A stretch of DNA of 64,000 nt from Cohnella phaseoli (GTDB taxonomy: Bacteria; Bacillota; Bacilli; Paenibacillales; Paenibacillaceae), in contig NZ_QRDZ01000006.1 in NCBI RefSeq assembly GCF_003386235.1, positions 62,001 to 126,000 on the forward strand, in the 5' to 3' direction. Shown piece by piece: positions 15,721 through 24,171 of the stretch. Below the pieces are notes generated by a model. That model saw nothing but the letters and a program-made list of their open reading frames with translations, had not been told where the DNA came from and searched no databases. Position 1 is the first letter of the stretch. Each line of letters opens with the position of its first letter. A program made the position numbers and the translations under genes.

Positions 15721-16782
15721 ATGGAGACGGATGCGGTCGTGATTCCCCCCTATGAGGAGTTCGCAAGCGAGATTGCCGGCGAAATATCAAGTTTTTCTAC
15801 TAATCCCGAGTATGAGCGGATGAGAAATCGACATTTGAGAAAATACGTAATCTATGCCGGTTGTTTGTTGGCGACTGTAGCTTTCCTGCTGTACATTGTA
15901 GATTTTGCAGTAGACGAAGAATCTTTTTTTGAAGTGATGTTGTTTGGCTTGACCGCCTCCATCGCTGCGGGTTATGTCTTTTATCGTGCCAAGAAAAACC
16001 TGTGGAAAGATTACAGCGCGGAATATAAGCAAAGAATTATCCCGATTTTGCTGGACAAGTTGAAGCAAGGAATGAATGATGCAATCGATCGCGGAGAAGA
16101 TTACCAGTGCGACTACGAAATGGAGAAATACGTCGGTCACAGGCTGCTGAAGCGGACGAAGCTATTCGATCATCTGAAGATCAATGGCCTTGAGGGGGAG
16201 GACCATATCTCCGGGAGACTAGGGGAGATCAGGTTTCATTATTCGGAAATTTCCTCCTATGAGGAGTACACGTCCAATGACGAATACGCGAATAAGCGCT
16301 CGATGCTTAACTTTCAAGGCTTCGTATTCATTGCCGATTTCCCTAAGTCGTTCGAAGGCACGACGATCATCGAATCCCGCGGAAGAACCGCCCGCAATTA
16401 TAAGTTGAAATTGCGCAAATTGCCTGGTTTGGAGATGATGCGTACCGACGACATCGCATTTAACCGTTTTTATAAAGTCCGCACGAACGATGAAACGCTG
16501 GCTCGGTACTTGCTGCCAGCGAATATGCTGGAGAGGCTTCTTCTGTTAAAAAAGATATTTCCGAGGAAGAAAATTGCAATCAGTCTGCACGACGGTCTGT
16601 TCGCTCTCGCGATTCACAGGATGGATCTGTTCGAAATTCAAGGATTTCGTCCCATATCGGAGAAAGCCGTTCGACGCACGTATGAAGAACTAAAGACGAT
16701 TATGGAGCTATTGTTCACGCTTGGATTGAATAGACAGATTTCGGGACAGGTCAGTCCAAACCAATTGTTGCGCAAAAGTTAA
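15721..16782 (+). CDS. DUF3137-like membrane protein
   Basis: A 353-residue protein I place in the DUF3137 family, function unknown. After about 38 soluble residues there are two hydrophobic segments (VIYAGCLLATVAFLLYIVDF near 42-61 and VMLFGLTASIAAGYVFY near 72-88). A cytoplasmic domain follows with family-like features: LNFQGFVFIADFPKSFEG, then FNRFYKVRTNDETLARYLLP, and KIAISLHDGLFALAI. The start is ATG 15721; the ribosome binding site AAAGGAAAA is rather far upstream. A terminator follows at 16794. No partner gene is evident. Confidence 0.7.
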   Translation: METDAVVIPPYEEFASEIAGEISSFSTNPEYERMRNRHLRKYVIYAGCLLATVAFLLYIVDFAVDEESFFEVMLFGLTASIAAGYVFYRAKKNLWKDYSAEYKQRIIPILLDKLKQGMNDAIDRGEDYQCDYEMEKYVGHRLLKRTKLFDHLKINGLEGEDHISGRLGEIRFHYSEISSYEEYTSNDEYANKRSMLNFQGFVFIADFPKSFEGTTIIESRGRTARNYKLKLRKLPGLEMMRTDDIAFNRFYKVRTNDETLARYLLPANMLERLLLLKKIFPRKKIAISLHDGLFALAIHRMDLFEIQGFRPISEKAVRRTYEELKTIMELLFTLGLNRQISGQVSPNQLLRKS

Positions 16783-16793
16783 CGAGCACCATT

Positions 16794-16821
16794 ACGCAGT
16801 CCTAGGGGATTGCGTTTTTTT
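16794..16821 (+). terminator. Terminator after the DUF3137-like gene
   Basis: ACGCAGTCC, loop TAG, GGGATTGCGT with one G-T pair, running into TTTTTTT. Confidence 0.8.
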
Positions 16822-16958
16822 GTTATACGCAGGCATGGGTGGTTGTCACGCAGTCGTGACAGCCTTGCCTGCTCTGTATGAGGGGCGTCAGGTTTCCTTT
16901 CCCCGATACTCAGTTATAATTGAATTATAGCTATGTACTTCAAGGAGGATTACGTGTA

Positions 16959-18386
16959 ATGAAGAAGCGGGTATTGCTGGGAGCAGCGCTGGTCGTGGCG
17001 TTAGGAGCCGCGTGGTTGTTATATGACCAGAGTGCCAAGCCCGAAAAGATAACATCATCCGAGACCGCGGACGGAGCGAATGCGATGCCATCGGCTTCGC
17101 AGGAGGATGAGGCTACGCCCGTGCACGATATCGTCGAGTTTCGCATGCTCGATCTGGATGCGGGCTGGTTTCGGTATGCCGATGGCGCGGTTATGGTGAC
17201 CAAAGACGGAGGCGCTCATTGGCAGAAGGCGGGACCGGACTGGCGCGAACCGATTGACGAAGACGTGGCTGGGGAAAAGAACGCCGTGGGAGCCGCAGAG
17301 AAGCTTGCGAAAGAGGTTGAGCAGTCGATAGGTACAATTGAGGCGGCTTATTCCGAATTTTCTCCCGGCCAGACAGTCGACTACAAGGGCGGGCAGGTCG
17401 CAGTGAAGCGAGCACAGCCCGTCTCCGGACCAATTGGCTGGGCGCTGGCAGCAGAAGGAAGCGGGCTAGTCATGCCTTTGCTTGTTACCGTCGATGGAGG
17501 GCAGACTTGGCATGATGAGGTGACTGCCGAGCTGCGCGCAAAGATGGAGGAAGAAAAGGCCCGGCGCGAGCATAGGGAGGAAGAAACGGCGTTGTATGGA
17601 TCGCCGCAGCTGGCGCAGCAGGCAATGAAGCCGGGCTGGACGCTGCTGCCGGATCGAACGGTTCCCGGGGATGCTGTGCTAGTACGTCATAGCGAGCCGG
17701 GCGAGTTGGAGTGGCAAGGGAAGACCTATCAGCTTCAGCCGTTTAAAGCCGGATATTTTACATACCTTCCTATCCCTCGGTCAACGGAGCCGGGAGCATA
17801 CGCGATTGGCGACAGCAAGCTGACTGTGGAGGAGAAGGAGTTCAAGACGCAGCATTTGAAGGTGTCGGAGCAGATGGAGAGCATGAGGCGGAATACCGAG
17901 CGGATCGAGGCCGATCAGAAGAAAGTCGCCGCCGCCCGAGTGAATTCGGCTCCCGCCTTCCTGTTCGATGCGGAATTCATAGCGCCGCTGAAAGGGCGGC
18001 TGTCGACGCCTTTCGGGTATACGCGTTACGTGAACGGCAAGCTGAGCAATTCGCATATGGCGATCGATCTGGCGGTTCCGGAAGGAACGCCGATTAAGGC
18101 GACGAACGACGGCGTCGTGGCGCTGGCGGACGAATTGTATTTATCGGGGAACACGATTTACCTCGATCATGGGATGGGGCTGTTTTCCCAATATGCGCAT
18201 TTGTCGGAGATTCAGGTCGCCGCCGGAGATACCGTTAAAAAAGGCGATATTATCGGCCTTGTCGGTTCAACCGGTTTCTCTACCGGCCCCCATCTGCATT
18301 TCACCTTCTTTGCACATGATGTTCCGGTGAATCCGGATCTGTTTTTTGAGACGACGCCGTTCCGATGGTTGAAGGAACCGCAGTAA
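16959..18386 (+). CDS. M23 (LytM-type) metallopeptidase
   Basis: Exported peptidoglycan endopeptidase. I chose ATG 16959, which has AAGGAGG ten bases upstream, over an upstream TTG at 16920. Residues 4-22 form a signal anchor (VLLGAALVVALGAAWLLYD). The middle of the protein, about 300 residues, has blocks resembling sensor repeats (KDGGAHWQKAGP, VDGGQTWHDEV) and a charged coiled-coil-like stretch. The C-terminal M23 domain has a complete zinc site: HMAIDLA (HxxxD), LDHGMGLFSQYAHLS and GPHLHF. It is transcribed alone between terminators. A precise target bond cannot be told. Confidence 0.92.
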   Translation: MKKRVLLGAALVVALGAAWLLYDQSAKPEKITSSETADGANAMPSASQEDEATPVHDIVEFRMLDLDAGWFRYADGAVMVTKDGGAHWQKAGPDWREPIDEDVAGEKNAVGAAEKLAKEVEQSIGTIEAAYSEFSPGQTVDYKGGQVAVKRAQPVSGPIGWALAAEGSGLVMPLLVTVDGGQTWHDEVTAELRAKMEEEKARREHREEETALYGSPQLAQQAMKPGWTLLPDRTVPGDAVLVRHSEPGELEWQGKTYQLQPFKAGYFTYLPIPRSTEPGAYAIGDSKLTVEEKEFKTQHLKVSEQMESMRRNTERIEADQKKVAAARVNSAPAFLFDAEFIAPLKGRLSTPFGYTRYVNGKLSNSHMAIDLAVPEGTPIKATNDGVVALADELYLSGNTIYLDHGMGLFSQYAHLSEIQVAAGDTVKKGDIIGLVGSTGFSTGPHLHFTFFAHDVPVNPDLFFETTPFRWLKEPQ

Positions 18387-18434
18387 ACGCCTTTGGGATC
18401 AAATTGTCCGAATTCATCTGCCGATATAAGTAAC

Positions 18435-18481
18435 AAAAAACACAAGTTGAGGGTTAATCACCTTCAAGCTTGTGTTTTTTT
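18435..18481. terminator. Bidirectional terminator
   Basis: AAAAAACACAAG and CTTGTGTTTTTTT form the arms, with an inner TTGAGG/CCTTCAA pairing. It has A and T runs on both sides and lies between the convergent M23 gene and the gene at 18534. Confidence 0.85.
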
Positions 18482-18533
18482 ATTGATGAAGAAGGCTATC
18501 CCATAGCTCCGACAAGGGATTGATCGATCTAAC

Positions 18534-19589
18534 TTAGTCGTGGAGAGGTAATTCCAAGGCAGATATAAGCTCATTTATTGCCTTGTGTTCTTTACTAGCG
18601 ATTTCATCAAGACAATTAAAAATAATTTTTTCTATGATCTTATGATCTTTGGATATTAAGGCTTTTAACTGGGTTACCTTAATGAATTCCGCCAAGTTTT
18701 TGATTTCTTCAAACTGAACCTTTAGATACGCATAATTACTTTGACTCAAATAATGGTGATCGTATAAATACTGAATCCTTGAAAGCATGCATTTCTTGTG
18801 TTCCCACAATACATATAGCGGTCGTATATCTTCCCAAAAATCGCCTGACTTTAAATTTAATTTATAGTAATGATAGACATCCATTCCAAAGGCAAGGTTG
18901 TTTCTTCCTGAATCGAACATCGCAAATAAGCGTGTATGATCAGTAGAGTTTAAATAGCCCTTTAAAGAATCCGCGATCCAGGTTACATCCAATATATAAT
19001 CTTTACTTTGCGAGCCTGGGCGCTTCTTTTCGTAATGGTATAAATATAAAACCGTGTACCATTTTTCTATCGGACAATTTCGATAGGCACTGTCGAAGTC
19101 GGAAAAAGAGATTTTTAGCGATTTGTAAAATGGATTATACCCCAAGATATCAAAGTACTGCTCGCTGCGATTATATCCAAAAACCAATGTGTCATGATAA
19201 AATTGGTGGGGTTCAAAATGAAAGCCGGGGTCATTTGCTACGAAATGTTGATCCAAATGCAAGTCTACATAGTAGTTCCTATCAATACAGGAAATCGCAA
19301 ATTCTGTAATATTATCGGTTAGATGATTGACCATTTCTTTCTTGATCGTTTGTGAGTAAAGCCAAGGATTATTCACATAAAAGTTGAAATCCTTAGAGGG
19401 ACCCAAGTAAAAGTCTAGATGAATACCCTTGTCCTTAAAGTCTTTTTCGCATATAAGTTGGATATAGTTGCTGTGGAACCAGGCTTCGTAGCGTTTATCC
19501 GTTGAAAGAATGGCCAATGTCTTAGCATGGGACGAATAACTTAAGATTTCGGGTTTATCGTTGATTGCTAATCGCTTCGAGTTCGCCAT
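18534..19589 (-). CDS. Unrecognised AT-rich protein, possible papain-like fold
   Basis: A 351-residue soluble protein that I do not recognise. It is rich in Tyr, Phe, Asp and Asn and clearly more AT-rich than both neighbours, which suggests transfer. One region, HDTLVFGYNRSEQYFDILGY (about residues 135-154) followed by KSLKISFSDFDSAY, resembles the His-bearing half of papain-like domains. A candidate upstream Cys lies in YIQLICEKDF. This is a weak resemblance only. GGAGGAAACGAG precedes the ATG. It stands alone, facing away from the AraC gene. Confidence 0.6.
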   Translation of the reverse strand: MANSKRLAINDKPEILSYSSHAKTLAILSTDKRYEAWFHSNYIQLICEKDFKDKGIHLDFYLGPSKDFNFYVNNPWLYSQTIKKEMVNHLTDNITEFAISCIDRNYYVDLHLDQHFVANDPGFHFEPHQFYHDTLVFGYNRSEQYFDILGYNPFYKSLKISFSDFDSAYRNCPIEKWYTVLYLYHYEKKRPGSQSKDYILDVTWIADSLKGYLNSTDHTRLFAMFDSGRNNLAFGMDVYHYYKLNLKSGDFWEDIRPLYVLWEHKKCMLSRIQYLYDHHYLSQSNYAYLKVQFEEIKNLAEFIKVTQLKALISKDHKIIEKIIFNCLDEIASKEHKAINELISALELPLHD

Positions 19590-19796
19590 ATTCTCGTTTC
19601 CTCCACCCTTGGTTCGATTTCATAATTCCTTAAGTGACTTGAAATGCTTCCATATCTTCAAAAATATCACATATCAATTACTTCTACCCTTTTATAAGGA
19701 ATTCCTTCTTTTCAATTCCTTGTTGTTTTCGAGATCCATACATCCGTGTGATATCCGTCTCGTCCAAATTCGAGATTAACGTGGAGTGATCGTAAA

Positions 19797-20573
19797 ATGA
19801 TGATTTTGTACGGTGCGGAGCATCACCTGCTAATATTATCCGATAAGATTGATGCGGACGAGCATGGGCATACCTTTTTGCAGCTGACAATTTCCTTGGA
19901 GGACGAGCTTGAGATCGAGGTGGAGGGACAAGTTGTAGGCTGTTCCGGCATTCTCATCGATTCGAACGTTGTTCATCGATTGCAGGGAGCGGGTCGCCCT
20001 TTATTGCTGCTGCTTATGGACAGCACCTCCGATATGGCGGCGAGCTTTAAGCGATACATAGGCGAGCGTAAGTATGCTGTGCTCCCGACAGAGACGGTGA
20101 GAACGATGAGCGAGTTGGTGCAAAGTGAGCATCCCCATGTTAAAGATACGGACAGCTATATTGCTTTTCTGGAACAGCTTACGGCGCTTATGGGTGTGGA
20201 ACGGACGAAGACCGCAATTACGGATTCCAGGATAAGAGAGTTTATTCAGTTGGTAAAAGATTGCACCGACTCCGAGCACTCCGTCAGTCTGTATGCCCGT
20301 AAATTAAGTTTGTCCAACAGCAGATTGTCGCATCTCTTTAAGGAAAATACCGGCATATCGCTTAGCGGATATATGCTGCTGCACAAGCTTCAGAAGGCAT
20401 CCTACCTGATTTTCCAAGGCCTAAGCATTACCGATGCGGCGATGACGGCGGGGTTCGACAGCCCCTCGCATTTGGCTGCTACGAGTAAAAGACTATTAGG
20501 GATGAATGCGAAGGATATTCGCAAAGATAGCGTCTTTTTGCAAGTTTCCTGCCTGCATGAACGGTACACTTGA
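19797..20573 (+). CDS. AraC-family transcriptional regulator
   Basis: A 258-residue regulator with an N-terminal cupin-like sensing half (DEHGHTFLQLTISLEDELEI) and a C-terminal AraC/XylS double HTH (SLYARKLSLSNSRLSHLFKE, then SITDAAMTAGFDSPSHLAAT). The distal motif GMNAKDIRKD replaces the usual GxSPxxYR. Its stop lies 17 nt before the transglutaminase gene, whose ribosome binding site overlaps the stop region, so the two are probably translated from one message. The inducer is unknown. Confidence 0.88.
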   Translation: MMILYGAEHHLLILSDKIDADEHGHTFLQLTISLEDELEIEVEGQVVGCSGILIDSNVVHRLQGAGRPLLLLLMDSTSDMAASFKRYIGERKYAVLPTETVRTMSELVQSEHPHVKDTDSYIAFLEQLTALMGVERTKTAITDSRIREFIQLVKDCTDSEHSVSLYARKLSLSNSRLSHLFKENTGISLSGYMLLHKLQKASYLIFQGLSITDAAMTAGFDSPSHLAATSKRLLGMNAKDIRKDSVFLQVSCLHERYT

Positions 20574-20590
20574 TGCAGGAGGTGTTTCCA

Positions 20591-21289
20591 ATGAATGCAT
20601 ACTTGAAGGAAACGGAACTGCTGAATTACTCCCATCCAACGATCCAACAGCTGGTTCACAGCCGCAAGTGGGATCGTTTGCCCATGAAAGAACGGATTCT
20701 TGGCATCTATAACTACGTCCGCGACGACGTTCTATTCGGCTATAACAGGGCGGACGATATTCCAGCCTCCGAGGTACTGCGGGATGGCTACGGCCAGTGC
20801 AATACGAAAGGGGTGCTTTTTATGGCACTGCTGCGGGCCGTGGGGGTGTCTTGCCGGATGCACGGGTTTACCATCGACAAAAAGCTGCAAAAGGGAGCGA
20901 TGAGAGGATGGTATTACCGGATGTCGCCCCGGGAGATCGTTCACAGCTGGGTCGAAGTGCGCTATGAAGACAAGTGGCTGAATATCGAAGGATTTATTTT
21001 GGACATCCCTTACTTGACCAAGCTTCAGCAAAAATTTGGGCAGTGCACAGGCTCCTTTTGCGGTTATGGCGTTGCGACAGACAATTTTCAGAATCCAGCC
21101 GTGTACTGGAACGAGAGCGACACTTACGTGCAAAAGGAAGGGATCGTCCGTGATTTTGGAATCTACGACAGTCCCGACGCTTTCTTCTTCGTTCATCAAC
21201 AAGCGCTAAGCCCACTCAGGAAAACGATCTTTCGCGGAGTCGTTCGTCATCTGATGAATCGGAATGTGAGTCGAATAAGGAGGGGGTAG
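20591..21289 (+). CDS. Transglutaminase-like cysteine protease-fold protein
   Basis: About 232 residues from ATG 20591, preceded by GCAGGAGGTG; an upstream TTG at 20570 lacks such a site. The transglutaminase-like core is clear: catalytic Cys in VLRDGYGQCNTKGVLFMALL, His in IVHSWVEVRYEDKWLN, and an acidic residue in the following IEGFILD segment. No signal peptide, so it is cytoplasmic. Such proteins act as peptidases or amide hydrolases. It is coupled to the AraC gene before it; the substrate is unknown. Confidence 0.85.
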   Translation: MNAYLKETELLNYSHPTIQQLVHSRKWDRLPMKERILGIYNYVRDDVLFGYNRADDIPASEVLRDGYGQCNTKGVLFMALLRAVGVSCRMHGFTIDKKLQKGAMRGWYYRMSPREIVHSWVEVRYEDKWLNIEGFILDIPYLTKLQQKFGQCTGSFCGYGVATDNFQNPAVYWNESDTYVQKEGIVRDFGIYDSPDAFFFVHQQALSPLRKTIFRGVVRHLMNRNVSRIRRG

Positions 21290-21317
21290 TTCGCGCATCC
21301 AAACAAAGGGCTAATAT

Positions 21318-21356
21318 AAGAGAGCGTCCCTCGTTGGGCGCTTTCTCTTTGTTTTC
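21318..21356 (+). terminator. Terminator after the transglutaminase-like gene
   Basis: AAGAGAGCGTCCC and GGGCGCTTTCTCTT pair with a small bulge around TCGTT, followed by TGTTTTCTTT. Confidence 0.65.
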
Positions 21357-21438
21357 TTTGATCTTCAAGCCTTTTTTTCTGCGAATGCTGCAAAGTATGC
21401 AACACCGCTCGCCGAATAGAATGCCGAGTAATTACAGT

Positions 21439-21468
21439 TTGACAGGAACGTCCTGTATTCGCTATGAT
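21439..21468 (+). promoter_or_regulatory. Promoter with internal palindrome for the LacI gene
   Basis: TTGACA (21439-21444), 18 bp, TATGAT (21463-21468). Between them lies ACAGGAACGTCCTGT (21442-21456), 6-bp perfect arms around ACG. This may be a site for autoregulation. Confidence 0.65.
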
Positions 21469-21511
21469 AAAGAGGTTCGATTTGGGCCCAAAAATTTAAG
21501 GCGGTGAAACA

Positions 21512-22552
21512 GTGGCTACTTTAAAAGATATTGCCGAAAAAGTGGGCGTCTCGATTTCGACCGTTTCTCGAGTGTTGAACAACGATGACAGCAAAATTGT
21601 CAACGCCGTTACGAAGAAAAAAATCCTGATCACCGCCGAAGAGCTTGGCTACCGAACCAGAGGGTGGTCTAGGCGACCGATAGGGGACGAGGGCGCAAAG
21701 CCGGCGGTTACGAAGCGGGCAGGCTGCATTATCTCGCTTCCCCAGGAAAATTACTCGTATCCGTACTTCTCTCTTGTTTTGAAAGGAATAGAGAAAGGAC
21801 TGGCCGACAGAGGTTATGAGCTGTCTTTTATTCATACGAGGGACGAGCTGCGAGATCCTTCGGTGCAGCAGCAAATCATTCAAGACAGCCGGATAGACGG
21901 CTTAATTATTATCGAAGGCATAGACCCTCCGATCTATGAAGCCATCAAGAAGCATATACCGGTTATTGTCGGCGTCGACGTGAACGATCCGACCATTCCT
22001 ACGGTTTCCTATGACAGAGTGTCTGCTTCCCAGGCGGCAGTTCGGCATCTGATCGAGCAGGGGCACCGGAAAATCGGCTTTATCGGCGGCTTGGGACTGT
22101 CGGGGGACATCTATCGCGAGAAGAGGTTTCGGGGCTATCGTTACGCGCTGCTTGAAGCCGACATTGAACCGGAGCCGAAATGGATTTTGAACGCCGAGTG
22201 GCAAATTGAAAACAGCTTTGAATTGATGAGCCGGTTGGTGAATGAGGTGCCGCGAGAGGAACTGCCTACCGCCTTCTTCGTAGCAAGCGATGTCATGGCA
22301 ATCGCAGCCATGCGCGCGGTTACGGAAGTCGGCCTGCGCGTGCCCGACGACATAGCCTTCTTCGGAGTCGACAATATCGATATTTCGCAATATACTTCTC
22401 CACCGCTATCCACCATTCATGTTCCCAAATATGAGATCGGCCAAACGGCGGCTTACTTGTTGTCCGAGTACCTGGAAGGAAGACTGTACTTTCCGATCAG
22501 AGCGCTGCTTCCTTATGAACTGAAAATCAGGCGCTCTTCGACAAAAGACTAG
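21512..22552 (+). CDS. LacI-family transcriptional regulator
   Basis: Sugar-responsive repressor that probably controls the downstream alpha-galactosidase operon. It has 346 residues from GTG 21512. The N-terminal HTH is ATLKDIAEKVGVSISTVSRV, with hinge helix near 50-60 replaced by a Pro- and Arg-rich loop (RGWSRRPIGDEG), then a periplasmic-binding-like sensor (GCIISLPQENYSYPYFSLVL, IIEGIDPP, GHRKIGFIGG, and FVASDVMAIAAMRAV, typical of the family). The TAG stop is formed by the first bases of a TAGGGCGTGT repeat end, so the natural C-terminus may have been altered by an insertion. Confidence 0.92.
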   Translation: MATLKDIAEKVGVSISTVSRVLNNDDSKIVNAVTKKKILITAEELGYRTRGWSRRPIGDEGAKPAVTKRAGCIISLPQENYSYPYFSLVLKGIEKGLADRGYELSFIHTRDELRDPSVQQQIIQDSRIDGLIIIEGIDPPIYEAIKKHIPVIVGVDVNDPTIPTVSYDRVSASQAAVRHLIEQGHRKIGFIGGLGLSGDIYREKRFRGYRYALLEADIEPEPKWILNAEWQIENSFELMSRLVNEVPREELPTAFFVASDVMAIAAMRAVTEVGLRVPDDIAFFGVDNIDISQYTSPPLSTIHVPKYEIGQTAAYLLSEYLEGRLYFPIRALLPYELKIRRSSTKD

Positions 22553-22591
22553 GGCGTGTCTGAATACTCCGAGGGTAGCAGATTTTGCCGA
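22550..22591. mobile_element. Truncated copy of the 152-bp inverted-repeat element
   Basis: This stretch matches the reverse complement of the right end of 11372-11523 at about 39 of 42 positions and then stops matching. Its outer TAG coincides with the stop codon of the LacI gene. Confidence 0.65.
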
Positions 22592-22609
22592 GTAGACAAT
22601 GATTAAGGG

Positions 22610-22641
22610 GCCGTTCTCCCGCTGAGGAGAACGGCTTTTTT
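22610..22641 (+). terminator. Terminator after the LacI gene
   Basis: GCCGTTCTCC, loop CGCTGA, GGAGAACGGC, then TTTTTT. It separates the regulator from the operon, which has its own promoter. Confidence 0.9.
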
Positions 22642-22704
22642 GCTATGTCGGAGTACAACGAATAGTCGATTCCTTTCGTCTGTTGTTTTAATATCAATTT
22701 TTCA

Positions 22705-22756
22705 TTGACAAATTTGCCCCAAAACAATAAGATTGTTGTAGAAAACTTTGGGCAAA
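22705..22756 (+). promoter_or_regulatory. Promoter with nested inverted repeats before melA
   Basis: TTGACA (22705-22710), 17 bp, TAAGAT (22728-22733). AACAATAAGATTGTT at 22723-22737 is an inverted repeat over the -10. TTTGCCC (22713-22719) and GGGCAAA (22750-22756) form an outer pair. Binding by the LacI-type regulator is likely but not shown. Confidence 0.65.
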
Positions 22757-22812
22757 TATTTTGCGTTTCCTGAAATTATTGCGCCCAAAAAGCTACGAAA
22801 AGGGGAATAACG

Positions 22813-24117
22813 ATGAACAAAGTGACGATTATAGGCGCAGGCAGCAGTTTTACTAAAGATATCGTCGTGGATATGACGAATATTGCAAATCTGGGCGACG
22901 ACGTGATCATTGGTCTGATCGATCTTGATCCCGTCCGGTTGGATCTGGCCAGACAACTGGTGGAGAAGGTTGTTTCTCTTGCCGGCAGGAAGTGGCGAGT
23001 AACGGCTTCCACAGATCGCAAAGAAGTGCTTCCCGGCTCGAATTTCGTCATTAATCAAATCGAAGTCCACGGGCTGCAAACCGTTAAGTACGAGTATGAG
23101 ATTCCCTTGAAGTATGGCGTCAAGCAATGCATCGGCGACACGCTCGGACCCGGAGGGCTGTTCAAAACGTTGAGAACGCTTCCGGCCTGGCTGGATATCA
23201 TTCGCGATATAGAAGCCTACTGTCCGGAATGCGTCATCCTGAACTATACGAATCCGATGTCCGCCGTTACGCTTGCCACCGTCAAAACGACAGAAATCCC
23301 CGTGGTCGGGCTGTGCCATTCCATTCAGAACACGTCTGCGCAGCTCGCGAAATATTTGGACATTCCATACGAGGAATTGAAATGGAGAGCGGGCGGCATT
23401 AACCATATGTCCTGGTTTGTGGAATTGTCGCGGAACGGACAGGATTTGTATCCCGAGCTTAAAGAGAGGATGAAAAATCCCGAACTGCTGAGGAGGGATC
23501 CGGTAAGATTGGACGCCATGAAGTACCTGGGCGCGTTCGTATCCGAGTCAAGCGGCCATTTCTCGGAGTACATTCCGTATTACCGGAAGCGCGAAGATTT
23601 GCTGGAGCGCCATTGCGGCGTCGGATACAACGGCGGAACCGGGTTCTACGCCAACAATTGGCCGACCTGGAGACAGGAGAACGACGAGCAGATCTTGCGC
23701 CGCATCTCAGGCCAAGAAGAGATCAGCTTCGAATCCTCCAATGAATATGCGGCCGTAATCATGGATGCCATGATTAATCATACGCCTAAGGTCATCTATG
23801 GAAACGTCGCCAATACCGGTCTGATCGACAATCTTTCGAATGACGGAGTCGTCGAGGTCGCTTGCCTGATCGATCGAAACGGCATTCATCCAACCCATTT
23901 CGGCAAGCTTCCCGAGCACTTGGCCGCCCTGTGCCGCAGCAATATGGCCTTCTTCGAACTCGCGGTAACCGCCGTGCTGAATAACGACAAGGAAGCCGCG
24001 ATGCACGCGCTGATGATCGATCCGCTTACGTCCGCTGTCTGCTCTCTCGACGAAATTCAATCGATGTTCAATGAATTGTACGATGCGGAGAAGCCTTTCA
24101 TCGCAGAGCTGCGCTAA
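22813..24117 (+). CDS. melA: GH4 alpha-galactosidase (MelA-like)
   Basis: NAD- and Mn-dependent glycosidase of family GH4, hydrolysing alpha-galactosides such as melibiose in the cytoplasm. The 434-residue protein has the Rossmann motif IIGAGSSFTKDIVVD at the N-terminus. Family motifs follow: CIGDTLGPGGLFKTLRTLP, LNYTNPMSAVT, GLCHSIQ (metal-binding Cys168), and AGGINHMSW (His198). The remaining sequence tracks Escherichia coli MelA, for example VIYGNVANTGLIDNL and EVACLIDRNGIHPT. Members of GH4 also act on glucosides and galacturonides, so substrate is likely but unproven. First gene of the operon. Confidence 0.9.
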   Translation: MNKVTIIGAGSSFTKDIVVDMTNIANLGDDVIIGLIDLDPVRLDLARQLVEKVVSLAGRKWRVTASTDRKEVLPGSNFVINQIEVHGLQTVKYEYEIPLKYGVKQCIGDTLGPGGLFKTLRTLPAWLDIIRDIEAYCPECVILNYTNPMSAVTLATVKTTEIPVVGLCHSIQNTSAQLAKYLDIPYEELKWRAGGINHMSWFVELSRNGQDLYPELKERMKNPELLRRDPVRLDAMKYLGAFVSESSGHFSEYIPYYRKREDLLERHCGVGYNGGTGFYANNWPTWRQENDEQILRRISGQEEISFESSNEYAAVIMDAMINHTPKVIYGNVANTGLIDNLSNDGVVEVACLIDRNGIHPTHFGKLPEHLAALCRSNMAFFELAVTAVLNNDKEAAMHALMIDPLTSAVCSLDEIQSMFNELYDAEKPFIAELR

Positions 24118-24171
24118 TCTTCGGCAATAAGCATGTCTTTCATATATCAATTTCATTAGGGGGAACGTTTC

